64,000 nt of DNA from Arenibacter algicola (GTDB lineage Bacteria; Bacteroidota; Bacteroidia; Flavobacteriales; Flavobacteriaceae): the NCBI RefSeq assembly GCF_018860365.1, contig NZ_JAHKPO010000003.1, positions 186,001 through 250,000 on the forward strand, given 5' to 3'. Under the pieces are notes generated by a model. It worked only from the letters and a program-made list of their open reading frames with translations. It was not told the origin of the DNA and did no database searches. Below are positions 53,408-62,394 of the stretch, piece after piece; within the stretch, counting starts at the first letter, position 1, and every line of letters begins with the position of its first letter. A program made the translations under genes and the position numbers.

Positions 53408-54653
53408 TATACACAATGGAAATGGCGGTAGTTATTACAAAAAATAAAAATAATAGGGTTAGTTCAGGTACAAGATCCATTAGCCCCACATCTCTTAAAA
53501 AAACATCATAAAAGGCATTTAAGCCCCAATTCATGGGCGATAAATTTGAAAGTGTCTGCATAAACTTAGGCATTATAAATACGGGCACCCAAACACCTCC
53601 CAATGCTGCCAATATAACCACAAAAGTAGCGCCGAAGGGGGCAGATTGTTCCTGGGTCTTTGCCACGGTTCCCAATAGCAGTCCAAGGCCAATGGCCGCA
53701 AGTCCCGCAAATAAAGCTACAAGGAACAATAGTGGTATTTTTCCCGAGACGTCAAGGCTGGGAAGGCCTAAGATAGGGAATAGATAAACCCCTATTCCCA
53801 ACATTAGTCCAAACTGTATGAGACATACAGCAAGGTAAATCACAGTTTTTCCTCCTAAAACCGTTAGATAGGAAACGGGATTTGTCCTTAGACGAACAAA
53901 GGTGCCCTGGCTTTTTTCCTTGACCATATTGATGGACAAGGGAACAATGATAAAAAATATAGCGAACAAGGTCCAGGCGGGTACATTGTGCTGTACCGAA
54001 TTGGGGATTATTTCATTTTTGCCAATACTAGGAGTAACTTCCTTAAAGGTGATAAAACTTTCGGTGTCAAATATTGCTTCGGTTTCATCATCCGTTATTT
54101 GGGATTGGAATGCCTTGTAAATAGTTTGGGTCTCTATTTTAAAGATCATCTTGTCTATCCCATTCTTAATGGAGTTTTTAAAGGCCATCTGTGTAGCGGG
54201 GTCGAAATAAAGTATGACCTCTTTTTTTTCTAAATCCGCTTTTTCGGATTGAGGCGTTTCTTCTTCCAAACCAAATTTGGAAAGCAGACCTTCCACATTA
54301 AGATTCACTTTTTTTTCCAGTTCCGAACTAAGGTTGGCCGGAATTACAATGGCCAGTTGATACTTGCCTTTGAAAACCAGTTCCTTGGCTTCGCTGTCCG
54401 ATTCTTTCCCAATAATATTAAAGGATTTGGACTCGGCCAGCCCATCGTAAATATTTTTGGAAACCTCACCCTTGTCATAATCCACCCAAAGGATAGGTAT
54501 TTTGTTGTCATTGATAGACCTAAAAGTGCTATCCTGAATTAGGGTAATGGTGACCACCAATACCAAAGGCATTACAAATAAGATGGCCAATCCACCTATA
54601 TCTCTGGATAGGAGTAGTAATTCCTTATATGTTGAAGCCCAAAGTTTATGCAT
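53385..54653 (-). CDS. ABC-2 type transporter permease
   Basis: 422 residues. One N-terminal helix, a large extracytoplasmic domain (about 45-230), then five or six helices (AWTLFAIFFIIVPLSINMVKEK... and GLLLGTVAKTQEQSAPFG). The family motif SQGTFVRLRTNPVSYL is the ABC-2 cytosolic coupling segment. Pairs with the ATPase upstream (eight-base overlap). Probable inner-membrane export of pigment or intermediate. Confidence 0.9.
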   Translation of the reverse strand: MHKLWASTYKELLLLSRDIGGLAILFVMPLVLVVTITLIQDSTFRSINDNKIPILWVDYDKGEVSKNIYDGLAESKSFNIIGKESDSEAKELVFKGKYQLAIVIPANLSSELEKKVNLNVEGLLSKFGLEEETPQSEKADLEKKEVILYFDPATQMAFKNSIKNGIDKMIFKIETQTIYKAFQSQITDDETEAIFDTESFITFKEVTPSIGKNEIIPNSVQHNVPAWTLFAIFFIIVPLSINMVKEKSQGTFVRLRTNPVSYLTVLGGKTVIYLAVCLIQFGLMLGIGVYLFPILGLPSLDVSGKIPLLFLVALFAGLAAIGLGLLLGTVAKTQEQSAPFGATFVVILAALGGVWVPVFIMPKFMQTLSNLSPMNWGLNAFYDVFLRDVGLMDLVPELTLLFLFFVITTAISIVYNERKNAV

Positions 54654-55389
54654 GATCTCTTAGGGCTTTTCCGGTCAAGGTTAAGAAGACGTCTTCCAGA
54701 TTGTGTGATTCCGGGTATTGGGAAATAAGATTTTTAGGAGCTCCTTCAATGATGATCCTTCCGTGGTCAATAATAGCCACTTTTGTACAAAATTGTTCTG
54801 CTTCGTTCAAATGATGGGACGTATAGATAATGGTGGTTCCCTGGGCGTTCAATTTTTTTAAATTTTCAATAATTACATTTTTGGATTGTACGTCCACACC
54901 AACTGTGGGTTCGTCCAAGAACAGAACTTTTGGGTTGTGCAGGATACTGGCAATTAAGTTGACACGTCTTTTCATTCCGCCAGAAAAAGTATCCAATTTT
55001 TTGTTGGAAAATTTTTCCAACCCTAAAACTTCCAAATGAAAATTGATCTTTTCCTTTAAAAGCTTCCCTTTTAGACCGTACATGCTGCCCAGGTAATACA
55101 AATTTTCATATGCGGTTAGGGTAGGGTAAAGGGCATATTCTTGGGGTACTATACCAATTAGTTGTTTAAGTTGGTTAGCATTCTTCTGAAAGGTTAGTCC
55201 GTTGATGGAAAAACTGCCAGAGGTGGGTTTTATCAAAGAACTTAACATGGAGATCAGTGTTGTTTTTCCAGCTCCGTTGGGTCCTAAAAGCCCAAAAATT
55301 TCCCCTTCGTCTATTTTTAGATCGAGGTCCACCACCGAATAATCCGCGTTATTTTTATATTTTTTGGAGAGATGGGATATTTGGATCAT
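54646..55389 (-). CDS. ABC transporter ATP-binding protein
   Basis: 247 residues with complete ABC motifs: Walker A GLLGPNGAGKTTLISML, Q-loop VPQEYALYPTLTAYEN, signature DTFSGGMKRRVNLIA, Walker B VLFLDEPTVGVD and H-loop TSHHLNEAEQ. It drives the downstream permease. Eight bases from the BtrH-like gene. Confidence 0.95.
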   Translation of the reverse strand: MIQISHLSKKYKNNADYSVVDLDLKIDEGEIFGLLGPNGAGKTTLISMLSSLIKPTSGSFSINGLTFQKNANQLKQLIGIVPQEYALYPTLTAYENLYYLGSMYGLKGKLLKEKINFHLEVLGLEKFSNKKLDTFSGGMKRRVNLIASILHNPKVLFLDEPTVGVDVQSKNVIIENLKKLNAQGTTIIYTSHHLNEAEQFCTKVAIIDHGRIIIEGAPKNLISQYPESHNLEDVFLTLTGKALRDHA

Positions 55390-55397
55390 GGGCTACT

Positions 55398-56399
55398 TTA
55401 TATTGCCTTTTTCAGTTTTTTAAAAAAAACTTCCTCTTTGTTGGCGATATCTTCAAGAAGGGTGGCTACATGATCGTATTGGTCAACGGCTACGGCATTG
55501 CTCCTGTTTTTGTATATGCGTGATGCCTCCACTGCAAAATCGCGCCACTGGTCACCTATCAAGGTCATTTCTTTGGAAAGCTCCAAGAGTTGATTGTTGG
55601 TCAATAATTTTCCCGCTTCTTGTAAAAATGCGGCATAAATATATCGGAAACCACCACCTCCGGTACCTATTTCTTCTTGCATACGCACAATTTGCCCCAA
55701 ATAATGATTGGCAATTTTAATGCCTTTGGCCTTTGGCCATTTGCGAATAAGTTTGGCAATTTTCCGTATTCCCTTTACCCCAACAACCGGGACGGGCGCC
55801 AACATATCCCTACAGGTGTGCTTTATGCCCTTAATAATGGCTTTTTCGAGCTGTAGCTGTTCCGGGAAAGCGGTAGGATAATAAATATGTCCTTTGGGGG
55901 CAAAGGCGCCTTTGGCAAATCTTACTTTTTCCAGTTCCTTTTCGGTAAGCGAGGTAACCGTTTCCATTACGGGGTCACTTATTAGATAAATACCATCTTT
56001 TTTACCATAGACCACCATGTTGTGGGCGTTGAAATGGAAGCGATATTCATCAGGAAAGTAAGGTAGATTGTATACGCCTACCTGAAGTCCTACCGGATTA
56101 TTTCTTTGTAGGTTTTCATCCAACCTGGCCTTGGCGGTTTGGGCATTTCGAAATTTTTCACGTTTTATTTTAATTCCGACCCGTGTGGCAAATCGGGTAA
56201 AGATAATTCCTGGCATTGCCCTATAGGATACTACAGGTGCATGATTGACCTTTAAAAAGGGAATATAGGTAAACAAGAGCCCAGAGCCTATTCCAAAAAC
56301 CATAGGCTCACTTACGGTAAACCCGTTATACGTCATTAAGTTGGCTACTACACCGTTCTCGCAGTGTGCAGCTTGCTTGTGTTTAAAATCTATTTCCAT
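55398..56399 (-). CDS. BtrH-like acyltransferase with DUF4872 C-terminal domain
   Basis: 333 residues. The N-terminal domain resembles BtrH of butirosin synthesis, which moves an acyl group from an ACP to an aminoglycoside acceptor. Here the likely catalytic Cys13 is in AAHCENGVVANLM, with His126 in HFNAHNMVVYG and Asp142 in LISDPVM forming a papain-like triad. The C-terminal DUF4872 half is helical. No signal peptide, so cytoplasmic. Candidate for forming the ester between polyene-ACP and DAR. Three-base gap to the following small gene. Confidence 0.82.
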   Translation of the reverse strand: MEIDFKHKQAAHCENGVVANLMTYNGFTVSEPMVFGIGSGLLFTYIPFLKVNHAPVVSYRAMPGIIFTRFATRVGIKIKREKFRNAQTAKARLDENLQRNNPVGLQVGVYNLPYFPDEYRFHFNAHNMVVYGKKDGIYLISDPVMETVTSLTEKELEKVRFAKGAFAPKGHIYYPTAFPEQLQLEKAIIKGIKHTCRDMLAPVPVVGVKGIRKIAKLIRKWPKAKGIKIANHYLGQIVRMQEEIGTGGGGFRYIYAAFLQEAGKLLTNNQLLELSKEMTLIGDQWRDFAVEASRIYKNRSNAVAVDQYDHVATLLEDIANKEEVFFKKLKKAI

Positions 56400-56402
56400 T
56401 GT

Positions 56403-56804
56403 TTAGAGATCGGTACGCTGTAGCTCTTCGATCGTAATATCGAAGACATCTGCATATTTTTGTAATGTTTTGTTATTTAGATTTTTAAATACGGCAGGTC
56501 GAAAATGTCTTTTAACCCTCCACTTCCAAATCCCCACGTAACTCGCTAAGATGGGGAGATCCATTTTATGGAGTTCCATATAGTATTCCAAGGGGCTCAC
56601 CTTAAGATCCTTAACCCTTTGTTTTGAAGCTGAAATACGCTCATTTAAAGCCTCTATGGCATTGTTCAGGGCAATGGTCTTAGGGTTCCATCCTGTACTT
56701 AATTCTGTGGTGTATTCCCCGTTTTCATCAACGGCATAACACAGTTCTTTAAAATTGGCAGATTCAAGATTGCTTTTGTCCTGTGGTACTTCATTCTTTT
56801 TCAT
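56403..56804 (-). CDS. Small cluster protein, function unknown
   Basis: About 133 residues from ATG 56804 (MKKNEVPQDKSN); an in-frame ATG or TTG at 56816 adds four. No family recognised. The centre carries a coiled-coil-like stretch (NNAIEALNERISASKQRVKDLK) and the end ALQKYADVFDITIEELQRTDL-like segment resembles the helix pattern of XRE-type HTH proteins, though a full HTH is not convincing. Located between the hotdog and BtrH-like genes, so a partner or regulator role is possible. Confidence 0.65.
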   Translation of the reverse strand: MKKNEVPQDKSNLESANFKELCYAVDENGEYTTELSTGWNPKTIALNNAIEALNERISASKQRVKDLKVSPLEYYMELHKMDLPILASYVGIWKWRVKRHFRPAVFKNLNNKTLQKYADVFDITIEELQRTDL

Positions 56805-56888
56805 GCCTAAGGTCATTATACATTATAGGCCAAGGTTGCTGGCTTATAAAGTTATTAATACAATTTCATATTCGATCCGCAGATGTAG

Positions 56889-57344
56889 CTAAACTTCCTG
56901 TATCAGAAAATTCAGGATACAATCTGCCACTAATTCTTTCTCTGTATATATTTTGCATTCCATAGTGCATATACTAAAATTTCCCGAATTGTAATTGGAT
57001 ACGAGATTGGCCTTGGTGGTTAAGGTGTCTCCTGTCTTGGGTAACAAAAAAATGTTAGCCTTTTTAATACCGCTAATAAAACCAATAACACTATTTCCTT
57101 CACCTTCAAGATCATCCGCTGCAAAGAAATCTTGGCCAACAATTGCAGAACAGGATTGGGCTGCATTTTCTATAATGCCCGATTCACTAAACCTATTGTC
57201 CTTTACAAAGATACAATCTTCGGTTACTTTGAATTCAGTGGTTACCGTTTCTTTGTTAAGATCTATTATTTTCGTGACCAAGAGCATTGGCGCTCTATGG
57301 GGCAAAAATTTGTGTATATTTATATGTGAACGCGCTGTATTCAA
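56889..57344 (-). CDS. ApeP-like hotdog protein 1
   Basis: 151 residues. Starts with the LPHRAPMLLVTKIIDL hotdog motif and has the central helix GIIENAAQSCSAIVG with Glu59 and Gln63 of the FabZ/FabA helix (E...AQ), but lacks the HFPG histidine motif. It therefore carries one half of a dehydratase active site, like ApeP in aryl polyene synthesis. Five bases before the second such gene's stop. Confidence 0.8.
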   Translation of the reverse strand: MNTARSHINIHKFLPHRAPMLLVTKIIDLNKETVTTEFKVTEDCIFVKDNRFSESGIIENAAQSCSAIVGQDFFAADDLEGEGNSVIGFISGIKKANIFLLPKTGDTLTTKANLVSNYNSGNFSICTMECKIYTEKELVADCILNFLIQEV

Positions 57345-57349
57345 TTAGT

Positions 57350-57787
57350 TTAGTTTGCCAATACGGTTTTCATTTCACTGTTTGCCATAATTTTGTCATT
57401 GCAGGTTACTTGAATCTTTACTAAGGTAACACCTAAGATCTCATGTAGAATGGTAACTGTTGTTATTAATTCCTGATCTACGGTTGGCAACTCAAGTATT
57501 TCAGCCAATTTAATAGCTCCAATATATCCCGTGGGCGCAGGCTCATTCTTTAGGAAATATTGGTACCCGGTATGAAGGGCCACGGACTGTGCCATGTGTT
57601 CAATTAATCCGGCAGCCATAAATTTATTATTGTACACAAACAAATTGGTTGGTGGCGGTGTAAAACCAGCAACCACCTTTTCTTCGGAAAAGTAAAGTAA
57701 CTTGTCCACCATTACAAAAGGCGCTTTTTGGGGGATCAGATTTTCAATTAGCCCTTTATCGTCTATTGTTTGTTTCAATAAATTCAT
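57350..57787 (-). CDS. ApeP-like hotdog protein 2
   Basis: 145 residues. LIPQKAPFVMVDKLL, then AAGLIEHMAQSVALHTGYQYF with Glu63 and Gln67, which matches the ApeP helix pattern. The FabZ histidine is absent. Similar to protein 1 and to the FabZ-like protein in fold but different in active-site content. One base from the darB stop region, so translationally coupled to darB. Confidence 0.82.
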   Translation of the reverse strand: MNLLKQTIDDKGLIENLIPQKAPFVMVDKLLYFSEEKVVAGFTPPPTNLFVYNNKFMAAGLIEHMAQSVALHTGYQYFLKNEPAPTGYIGAIKLAEILELPTVDQELITTVTILHEILGVTLVKIQVTCNDKIMANSEMKTVLAN

Positions 57788-58918
57788 TTAACAGACCGTT
57801 AGGTAGGCATAGGAATAAGAAAACCTAGCACTTTCCGGTACGTGCAACAATATCTTTTCTCCCTTTTTTAATTGTCCTGAACTTACCAATTCTTCAAGCA
57901 TAACAAAAATTGAAGCTGCACCAACATTACCAACCTTGCTCAAATTCATAAACCATTTCTCCCAAGGTACTTCCACGCCCTGTCGTTTCAATTCCTCATA
58001 TAAATTTTCCTTAAAATAATAGGAGGAGATATGTGGTAAATAATAGTCAAAATCGGCTGTAGTAATATTGTGTTTTGCCATAGCCATTTTTAGACTATCC
58101 ACTCCTTTTCCCAATATATTTTCACCCAAGAGTTTAACATCTTGTTTCATGGCGAAAAGTGATTTTTTTGCCCAATCTTCGGCAGGATATTCGCTCCAAG
58201 GTTTTAAATGGCCATTTTCCAATTTATCGGCACCGGCATACATACATGTTTCCATTTCAAAGGCATAGGAATACCCTTCCATCCATTCAATTTTTAAAGC
58301 AATGCCTTTAGGTTCGCTTTCCAGTAAAACGGCTCCGGAGCCATCGGAAAGCATCCAGCGCAAAAATTCTTTGTTAAAGGCCAATATAGGGTTGTCTTCC
58401 AACTCTTTCAGGTGTTCTACCTCATTTTCAAAAATATCGGATTTCATCCAAGTTGAGGTTCTTTCCGACCCCGTGCATACTGCATTGGATACCTGTCCCG
58501 CCTTTATGGCCAAGAAACCGTATTTCAGGGCGTTCATCCCAGAACAACAGGCCCCAGAAGGGGAATTAACCTCTAAATTTCCGTTTTTTAAAAAGCCGTG
58601 CACCATAGAGGCGTGTGATGGCAATATTTGGTCCGGACTACTGGTGCCACATGAAAGAAGTTCAATATCCTTGGTGGTAAAAGTGTCATCACATAATAGC
58701 TCAATGGCCTCCTTGGTTAGTTGGGCATTGTTATGGGTAATGTTTCCATTATCGTCTATGGCGTAATATCTGGTCTTAATTTGATTGTTTCGCAGGACTA
58801 TACGTCTAGCCTTAGAATTCTTACCATTGATAATGCCCAATTTTTCTTCCATTTGTTCATTGTCAATAGGTTCATTAGGTAAGAACTTGGCAATCCTGGT
58901 AATATAAACGTCTTTCAT
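57788..58918 (-). CDS. darB: Ketosynthase III of dialkylresorcinol synthesis (DarB)
   Basis: 376 residues, FabH-like thiolase fold. Cys124/125 in SPSGACCSGMNALKYG, His in YLPHISSYYF and Asn in SKVGNVGAAS complete the KAS III triad. With DarA it condenses two fatty-acid-derived precursors into the cyclohexanedione precursor of a 2,5-dialkylresorcinol. Overlaps darA by one base. The pairing is diagnostic for flexirubin-type or DAR loci. Confidence 0.92.
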   Translation of the reverse strand: MKDVYITRIAKFLPNEPIDNEQMEEKLGIINGKNSKARRIVLRNNQIKTRYYAIDDNGNITHNNAQLTKEAIELLCDDTFTTKDIELLSCGTSSPDQILPSHASMVHGFLKNGNLEVNSPSGACCSGMNALKYGFLAIKAGQVSNAVCTGSERTSTWMKSDIFENEVEHLKELEDNPILAFNKEFLRWMLSDGSGAVLLESEPKGIALKIEWMEGYSYAFEMETCMYAGADKLENGHLKPWSEYPAEDWAKKSLFAMKQDVKLLGENILGKGVDSLKMAMAKHNITTADFDYYLPHISSYYFKENLYEELKRQGVEVPWEKWFMNLSKVGNVGAASIFVMLEELVSSGQLKKGEKILLHVPESARFSYSYAYLTVC

Positions 58919-59844
58919 TAATTGTTCTTTAATCTAACGGATGAATAGTATGCTTTATCCCTTTTAATTTTATTGTACCGGGGTATGTAAGTCGCCAAAA
59001 ATACAATAAAAACTATTGGAGCTATAGCCCAAATTGCAAATAACAAATAATATTTGAACAAAACCAGCAATTTCTTTCGTTTTGGATTACCTGTAGGTCC
59101 TTTCTTTATAATAAGGTTTGCCCATTTAGTAAACAAAACATTGCCTCTAATGTCTGTCTGTATCAGCAAGGGTTTTACTTTAACGGCATCGAGTTTTAAT
59201 AAATCATCTTGTAAGTTGCCGAATTCATTGGTTAATAGCGCCTTTCTGATAGGTGTTCCAAATTTTTCAGACGCTTTGATATCTTCGTCGGAAACCCCCG
59301 GTTTTGGAAAAATGCCAAGGTACTTTGTTTTTTTTCCTCCTAACATCCAATGCACTATGGTAATAACGCTTATGTGATTTATGTGACGGTCTACCAAAGC
59401 TATATTGCCCACTAACCGGGCATTACAGGAAACTAGTAGGCGTTTCATTTTTTCCTGTGCCATTAGCCACATGTTTCTACAGGCAATAACTGTTACTACG
59501 GGTGTCTTGTCCAGAATTTTCTTGGCAACATCAGATTTTAGAAAAGAATTGATGGGTATAGAGGGAGTTAGGTACCAGACTTGGTACCCTAGAATTATGA
59601 GATCATATTTCTTTTCAAGGATTTCGGCCTTTGGCGGCTTTAGCTTACATGGGATTTGTAAAAAGGATTCAGGAAACGCATCATAAAAATCATCTTGTTT
59701 CCAAGGAAATTTATAATCATTTTCGGGTTCTATCCTATAATAAGTAATGTTTACGTTCTTCCCGTCTATGGAAGTTGCCAAATTTTGAACAATATCCAAC
59801 AACTGCCCGGATTGGGAGTAATAAATTATAAGAACTTCTTTCAT
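58918..59844 (-). CDS. darA: Dialkylresorcinol condensing enzyme DarA
   Basis: 308 residues. Flavodoxin-like N terminus (EVLIIYYSQSGQLLDIVQNLA) and a DFYDAFPESF segment typical of DarA, then a C-terminal membrane helix (IWAIAPIVFIVFLATYIP). Family members form the ring together with DarB, though mechanism is not obvious from the fold. First gene after a 165-base gap carrying a -7 element, so it begins the large operon. Confidence 0.88.
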   Translation of the reverse strand: MKEVLIIYYSQSGQLLDIVQNLATSIDGKNVNITYYRIEPENDYKFPWKQDDFYDAFPESFLQIPCKLKPPKAEILEKKYDLIILGYQVWYLTPSIPINSFLKSDVAKKILDKTPVVTVIACRNMWLMAQEKMKRLLVSCNARLVGNIALVDRHINHISVITIVHWMLGGKKTKYLGIFPKPGVSDEDIKASEKFGTPIRKALLTNEFGNLQDDLLKLDAVKVKPLLIQTDIRGNVLFTKWANLIIKKGPTGNPKRKKLLVLFKYYLLFAIWAIAPIVFIVFLATYIPRYNKIKRDKAYYSSVRLKNN

Positions 59845-59933
59845 GGGTAAGCTATTAATCTTCTTTATAATACCGCCAAGATTACCATTTTATTAATAAT
59901 TAAATGGTCTTTCCTATGACTTTTAAATTGGTT

Positions 59934-59941
59934 CAAATTTA
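59934..59941 (-). promoter_or_regulatory. -7 element of the darA operon
   Basis: TAAATTTG on minus, 90 bases before the darA ATG, with GTG (one off TTG) 19 bases further upstream. Best promoter candidate in the 165-base gap. Confidence 0.5.
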
Positions 59942-60009
59942 ATTTTAATTTAGAGATCGGCACCAGATTTGGAAAATGTAACCAAAACTTAGTGTTATCC
60001 TAACCGAAA

Positions 60010-60891
60010 TTAGTTTTTTGAGCCCCAAAAATCAAAATAGTTAAACCACTGTAATGGATATTGTTCTATTATCCATTCCATGCTTTTAATATAATTGGCT
60101 AATAATCCTTCGGCATCCCTTTTCTTAAAATCTGCTTTTCTGGCGTAAAGATGATAGTGTTTATTGGTTTCCTTCATTACATATACAAAGAGGACCGGTA
60201 CGTTTAATCTAGATCCCATCAAAAAAGGACCGGAAGGAAATTGTGCTTTTTCACCTAAAATAGGTGCGGTCATCAACTTGGCCGTTGTTGCATATCTATC
60301 TCCGGTCATGCAAATTATCTCATTTTTTGCCAGGGCCGCATTCATTTCAAAGATATGGGAAAGATCTTCCTGAAGGATAATAAATTTGGTTGCCGATTTC
60401 TTAATATATCGATCGAGGTATTCCTTTATTGCTTTATGTTCGGCATCCGTGGTAAGTAGATTAATAGTGGCATTCCCTTCCAGTTCGTCCAGGAAAAACT
60501 CAGCTATTTCGAAGTTGCCCAAATGGGCACTGATCAAAATCCCCCCCTTTTTATTGGCCAAGGTTTCGTTTAAATGTTCTATTCCGTCGAAATGATAGGT
60601 GAACCTATTTCTAAGACCCGAAGAAATAGCTACTTTGTCCAAAATGGTCTGTCCAAATACGTAGTAGCTTTTATAAATGGATACAATACTTTTTAGCGTG
60701 CTGTATTTAAGTCTTTTACGGAAGTAGTAATAGCTGGCCTTGGTGCTTGCGGGAGCAAAAAAACAAAAATAAAAGGCGACAAAATATAGAATAAAATAGG
60801 CCGATCCCAATCCAAGCCTTTTAATGGAAAAAACAAAAATCTTATATCCTAAAACAGAACCTCTGGACTTTCCTTTCCATTGATTTGACAT
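60010..60891 (-). CDS. LpxL/HtrB-like acyltransferase
   Basis: 293 residues. One N-terminal helix (GSAYFILYFVAFYFCFF, about 33-50). The LPLAT/LpxL motif HLGNFE (HX4E) is in LISAHLGNFEIAEFFL, and FPSGPFLMGSRLNVPVLFVYV follows. In flexirubin clusters a member of this family may acylate the product or a lipid carrier. Between the ACP gene and darA, in the same direction. Confidence 0.87.
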   Translation of the reverse strand: MSNQWKGKSRGSVLGYKIFVFSIKRLGLGSAYFILYFVAFYFCFFAPASTKASYYYFRKRLKYSTLKSIVSIYKSYYVFGQTILDKVAISSGLRNRFTYHFDGIEHLNETLANKKGGILISAHLGNFEIAEFFLDELEGNATINLLTTDAEHKAIKEYLDRYIKKSATKFIILQEDLSHIFEMNAALAKNEIICMTGDRYATTAKLMTAPILGEKAQFPSGPFLMGSRLNVPVLFVYVMKETNKHYHLYARKADFKKRDAEGLLANYIKSMEWIIEQYPLQWFNYFDFWGSKN

Positions 60892-60908
60892 TTTTTGCGA
60901 CTAAAATT

Positions 60909-61151
60909 TTAGTTTAATTTCCTCTCTATAAGATCATAAAAGTCTTGTAAAGTAATTACATTAATGAAATCTTCTCCCACCAATTTAACACTAAAGTTAG
61001 ATTCGATAGCCACTACTAAATCAACAAAATCCAAACTGTCCAATTCAAGGGTTTTCTTTAAATTGGCCAATGGAGAAATATCATCTGCATCAACTTCAAA
61101 TTCATCTATAAGAAAGTTGTTTATTTTATCAATAATTACTTCTTTATTCAT
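60909..61151 (-). CDS. Acyl carrier protein (second)
   Basis: 80 residues with the phosphopantetheine serine in KKTLELDSLDFVDLVVAIE. Two bases from the KS start region. It probably serves the DAR branch or a separate chain, since it sits next to a KS and fabG. Confidence 0.93.
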   Translation of the reverse strand: MNKEVIIDKINNFLIDEFEVDADDISPLANLKKTLELDSLDFVDLVVAIESNFSVKLVGEDFINVITLQDFYDLIERKLN

Positions 61152-61153
61152 CT

Positions 61154-62377
61154 TTAATCTTTCACTTTTTTTATTAGCAATGCTGAATTTGTACCTCCAA
61201 ATCCAAAAGAATTCGACAAAAATACATCAATTTTTTTATCCAGTGTTTTTCTTACCAGATTTAATTTGGCCGCATCCTCGTCAGGATTTTCAAGATTTAT
61301 ATTGGGTGCAATAAATGAATGTTCCATCATCAGCATGGAATACACAATCTCACTGGCACCAGCCATCCAACATTCATGGCCGGTCATGGATTTTGTAGAG
61401 CTAACATAGGGACCGTTATCACCAAAAACAGCAAATATGGCCTTGGCTTCATTGGAATCCCCCACAGGAGTAGAGGTAGCATGGGCATTTACATAGTCTA
61501 TTTCGCCGGGTTTAATTTGGGCTTGGTCTATAGCTTTTTTCATGGCCAATGTAGGGCCGTCTACGTTTGGAGTGGAGATATGATCCCCATTGGACGAAAA
61601 CCCGTAGCCTATGATTTCTCCTAAAATAACAGCATTCCTTTTTTTAGCGGATTCATAGCTTTCAACTATAAGGGATGCAGCTCCGCCACTGGGTACCAGT
61701 CCGTCCCTACTTTTGTCAAATGGGCGAGAAGCGGTCCCAGGTGCTACATCGTTGACCGAAAATACACCTAGTCCGTCAAAACTGCCCATGGCCAATTCAT
61801 TGATTTCTTGGGTTCCGCCGCATATGATACAATCTTGAAGTCCACTTTTAATTAATTGATAGGCAATACCAATGGCGTGCGACCCGCTTGCACAAGCAGC
61901 ACTTACGGTGAAGTTTATTCCCCTTAATTTGAAGATGGTGGAGAGGTTCATGGTTACGGACGAGTTCATGGCTTTAAAAATAGCCCCGGAACCAACCAAG
62001 GTAGTGTCTTTCTTTTCCCTTAGTTTGTCAATGGATTCGATTACTGATTTGGCTGTGCTATCATTGCCGTATAGTACGCCAACCTCATTATTGTCTAAAT
62101 ATTCTTGGGATATACCTGCATTTTTTAAAGCCTCCAAAGTGGCTATATATGCGTAGGCTCCTTCCTCTCCCATACTTAAACGTTGCCTTCTAGTGAGCAA
62201 GTCTTTCAGGTCGGGTTCTTCTACCATGCCCGTTAAGCAGGAGCGATATCCAAATTCCTTCCGTTTTTCGTCATAAACAATTCCTGAAGTTCCCTTGTAA
62301 AGTGATTCTTTGACTTCGTCCAGGTTTTTTCCTAAACAAGAGTATATTCCCATACCTGTAATTACGACCCTCTTCAT
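61154..62377 (-). CDS. Beta-ketoacyl-ACP synthase II (third active KS)
   Basis: 407 residues. Complete triad: Cys162 in VSAACASGSHAIGIA, His in VNAHATSTPVGDS and His in KSMTGHECWMAGAS. Together with fabG and the ACP it makes a local fatty-acid-like cassette, possibly for the DAR alkyl precursor. Seventeen bases from fabG. Confidence 0.94.
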   Translation of the reverse strand: MKRVVITGMGIYSCLGKNLDEVKESLYKGTSGIVYDEKRKEFGYRSCLTGMVEEPDLKDLLTRRQRLSMGEEGAYAYIATLEALKNAGISQEYLDNNEVGVLYGNDSTAKSVIESIDKLREKKDTTLVGSGAIFKAMNSSVTMNLSTIFKLRGINFTVSAACASGSHAIGIAYQLIKSGLQDCIICGGTQEINELAMGSFDGLGVFSVNDVAPGTASRPFDKSRDGLVPSGGAASLIVESYESAKKRNAVILGEIIGYGFSSNGDHISTPNVDGPTLAMKKAIDQAQIKPGEIDYVNAHATSTPVGDSNEAKAIFAVFGDNGPYVSSTKSMTGHECWMAGASEIVYSMLMMEHSFIAPNINLENPDEDAAKLNLVRKTLDKKIDVFLSNSFGFGGTNSALLIKKVKD

Positions 62378-62394
62378 CTTTCCTAGTGTTATTT

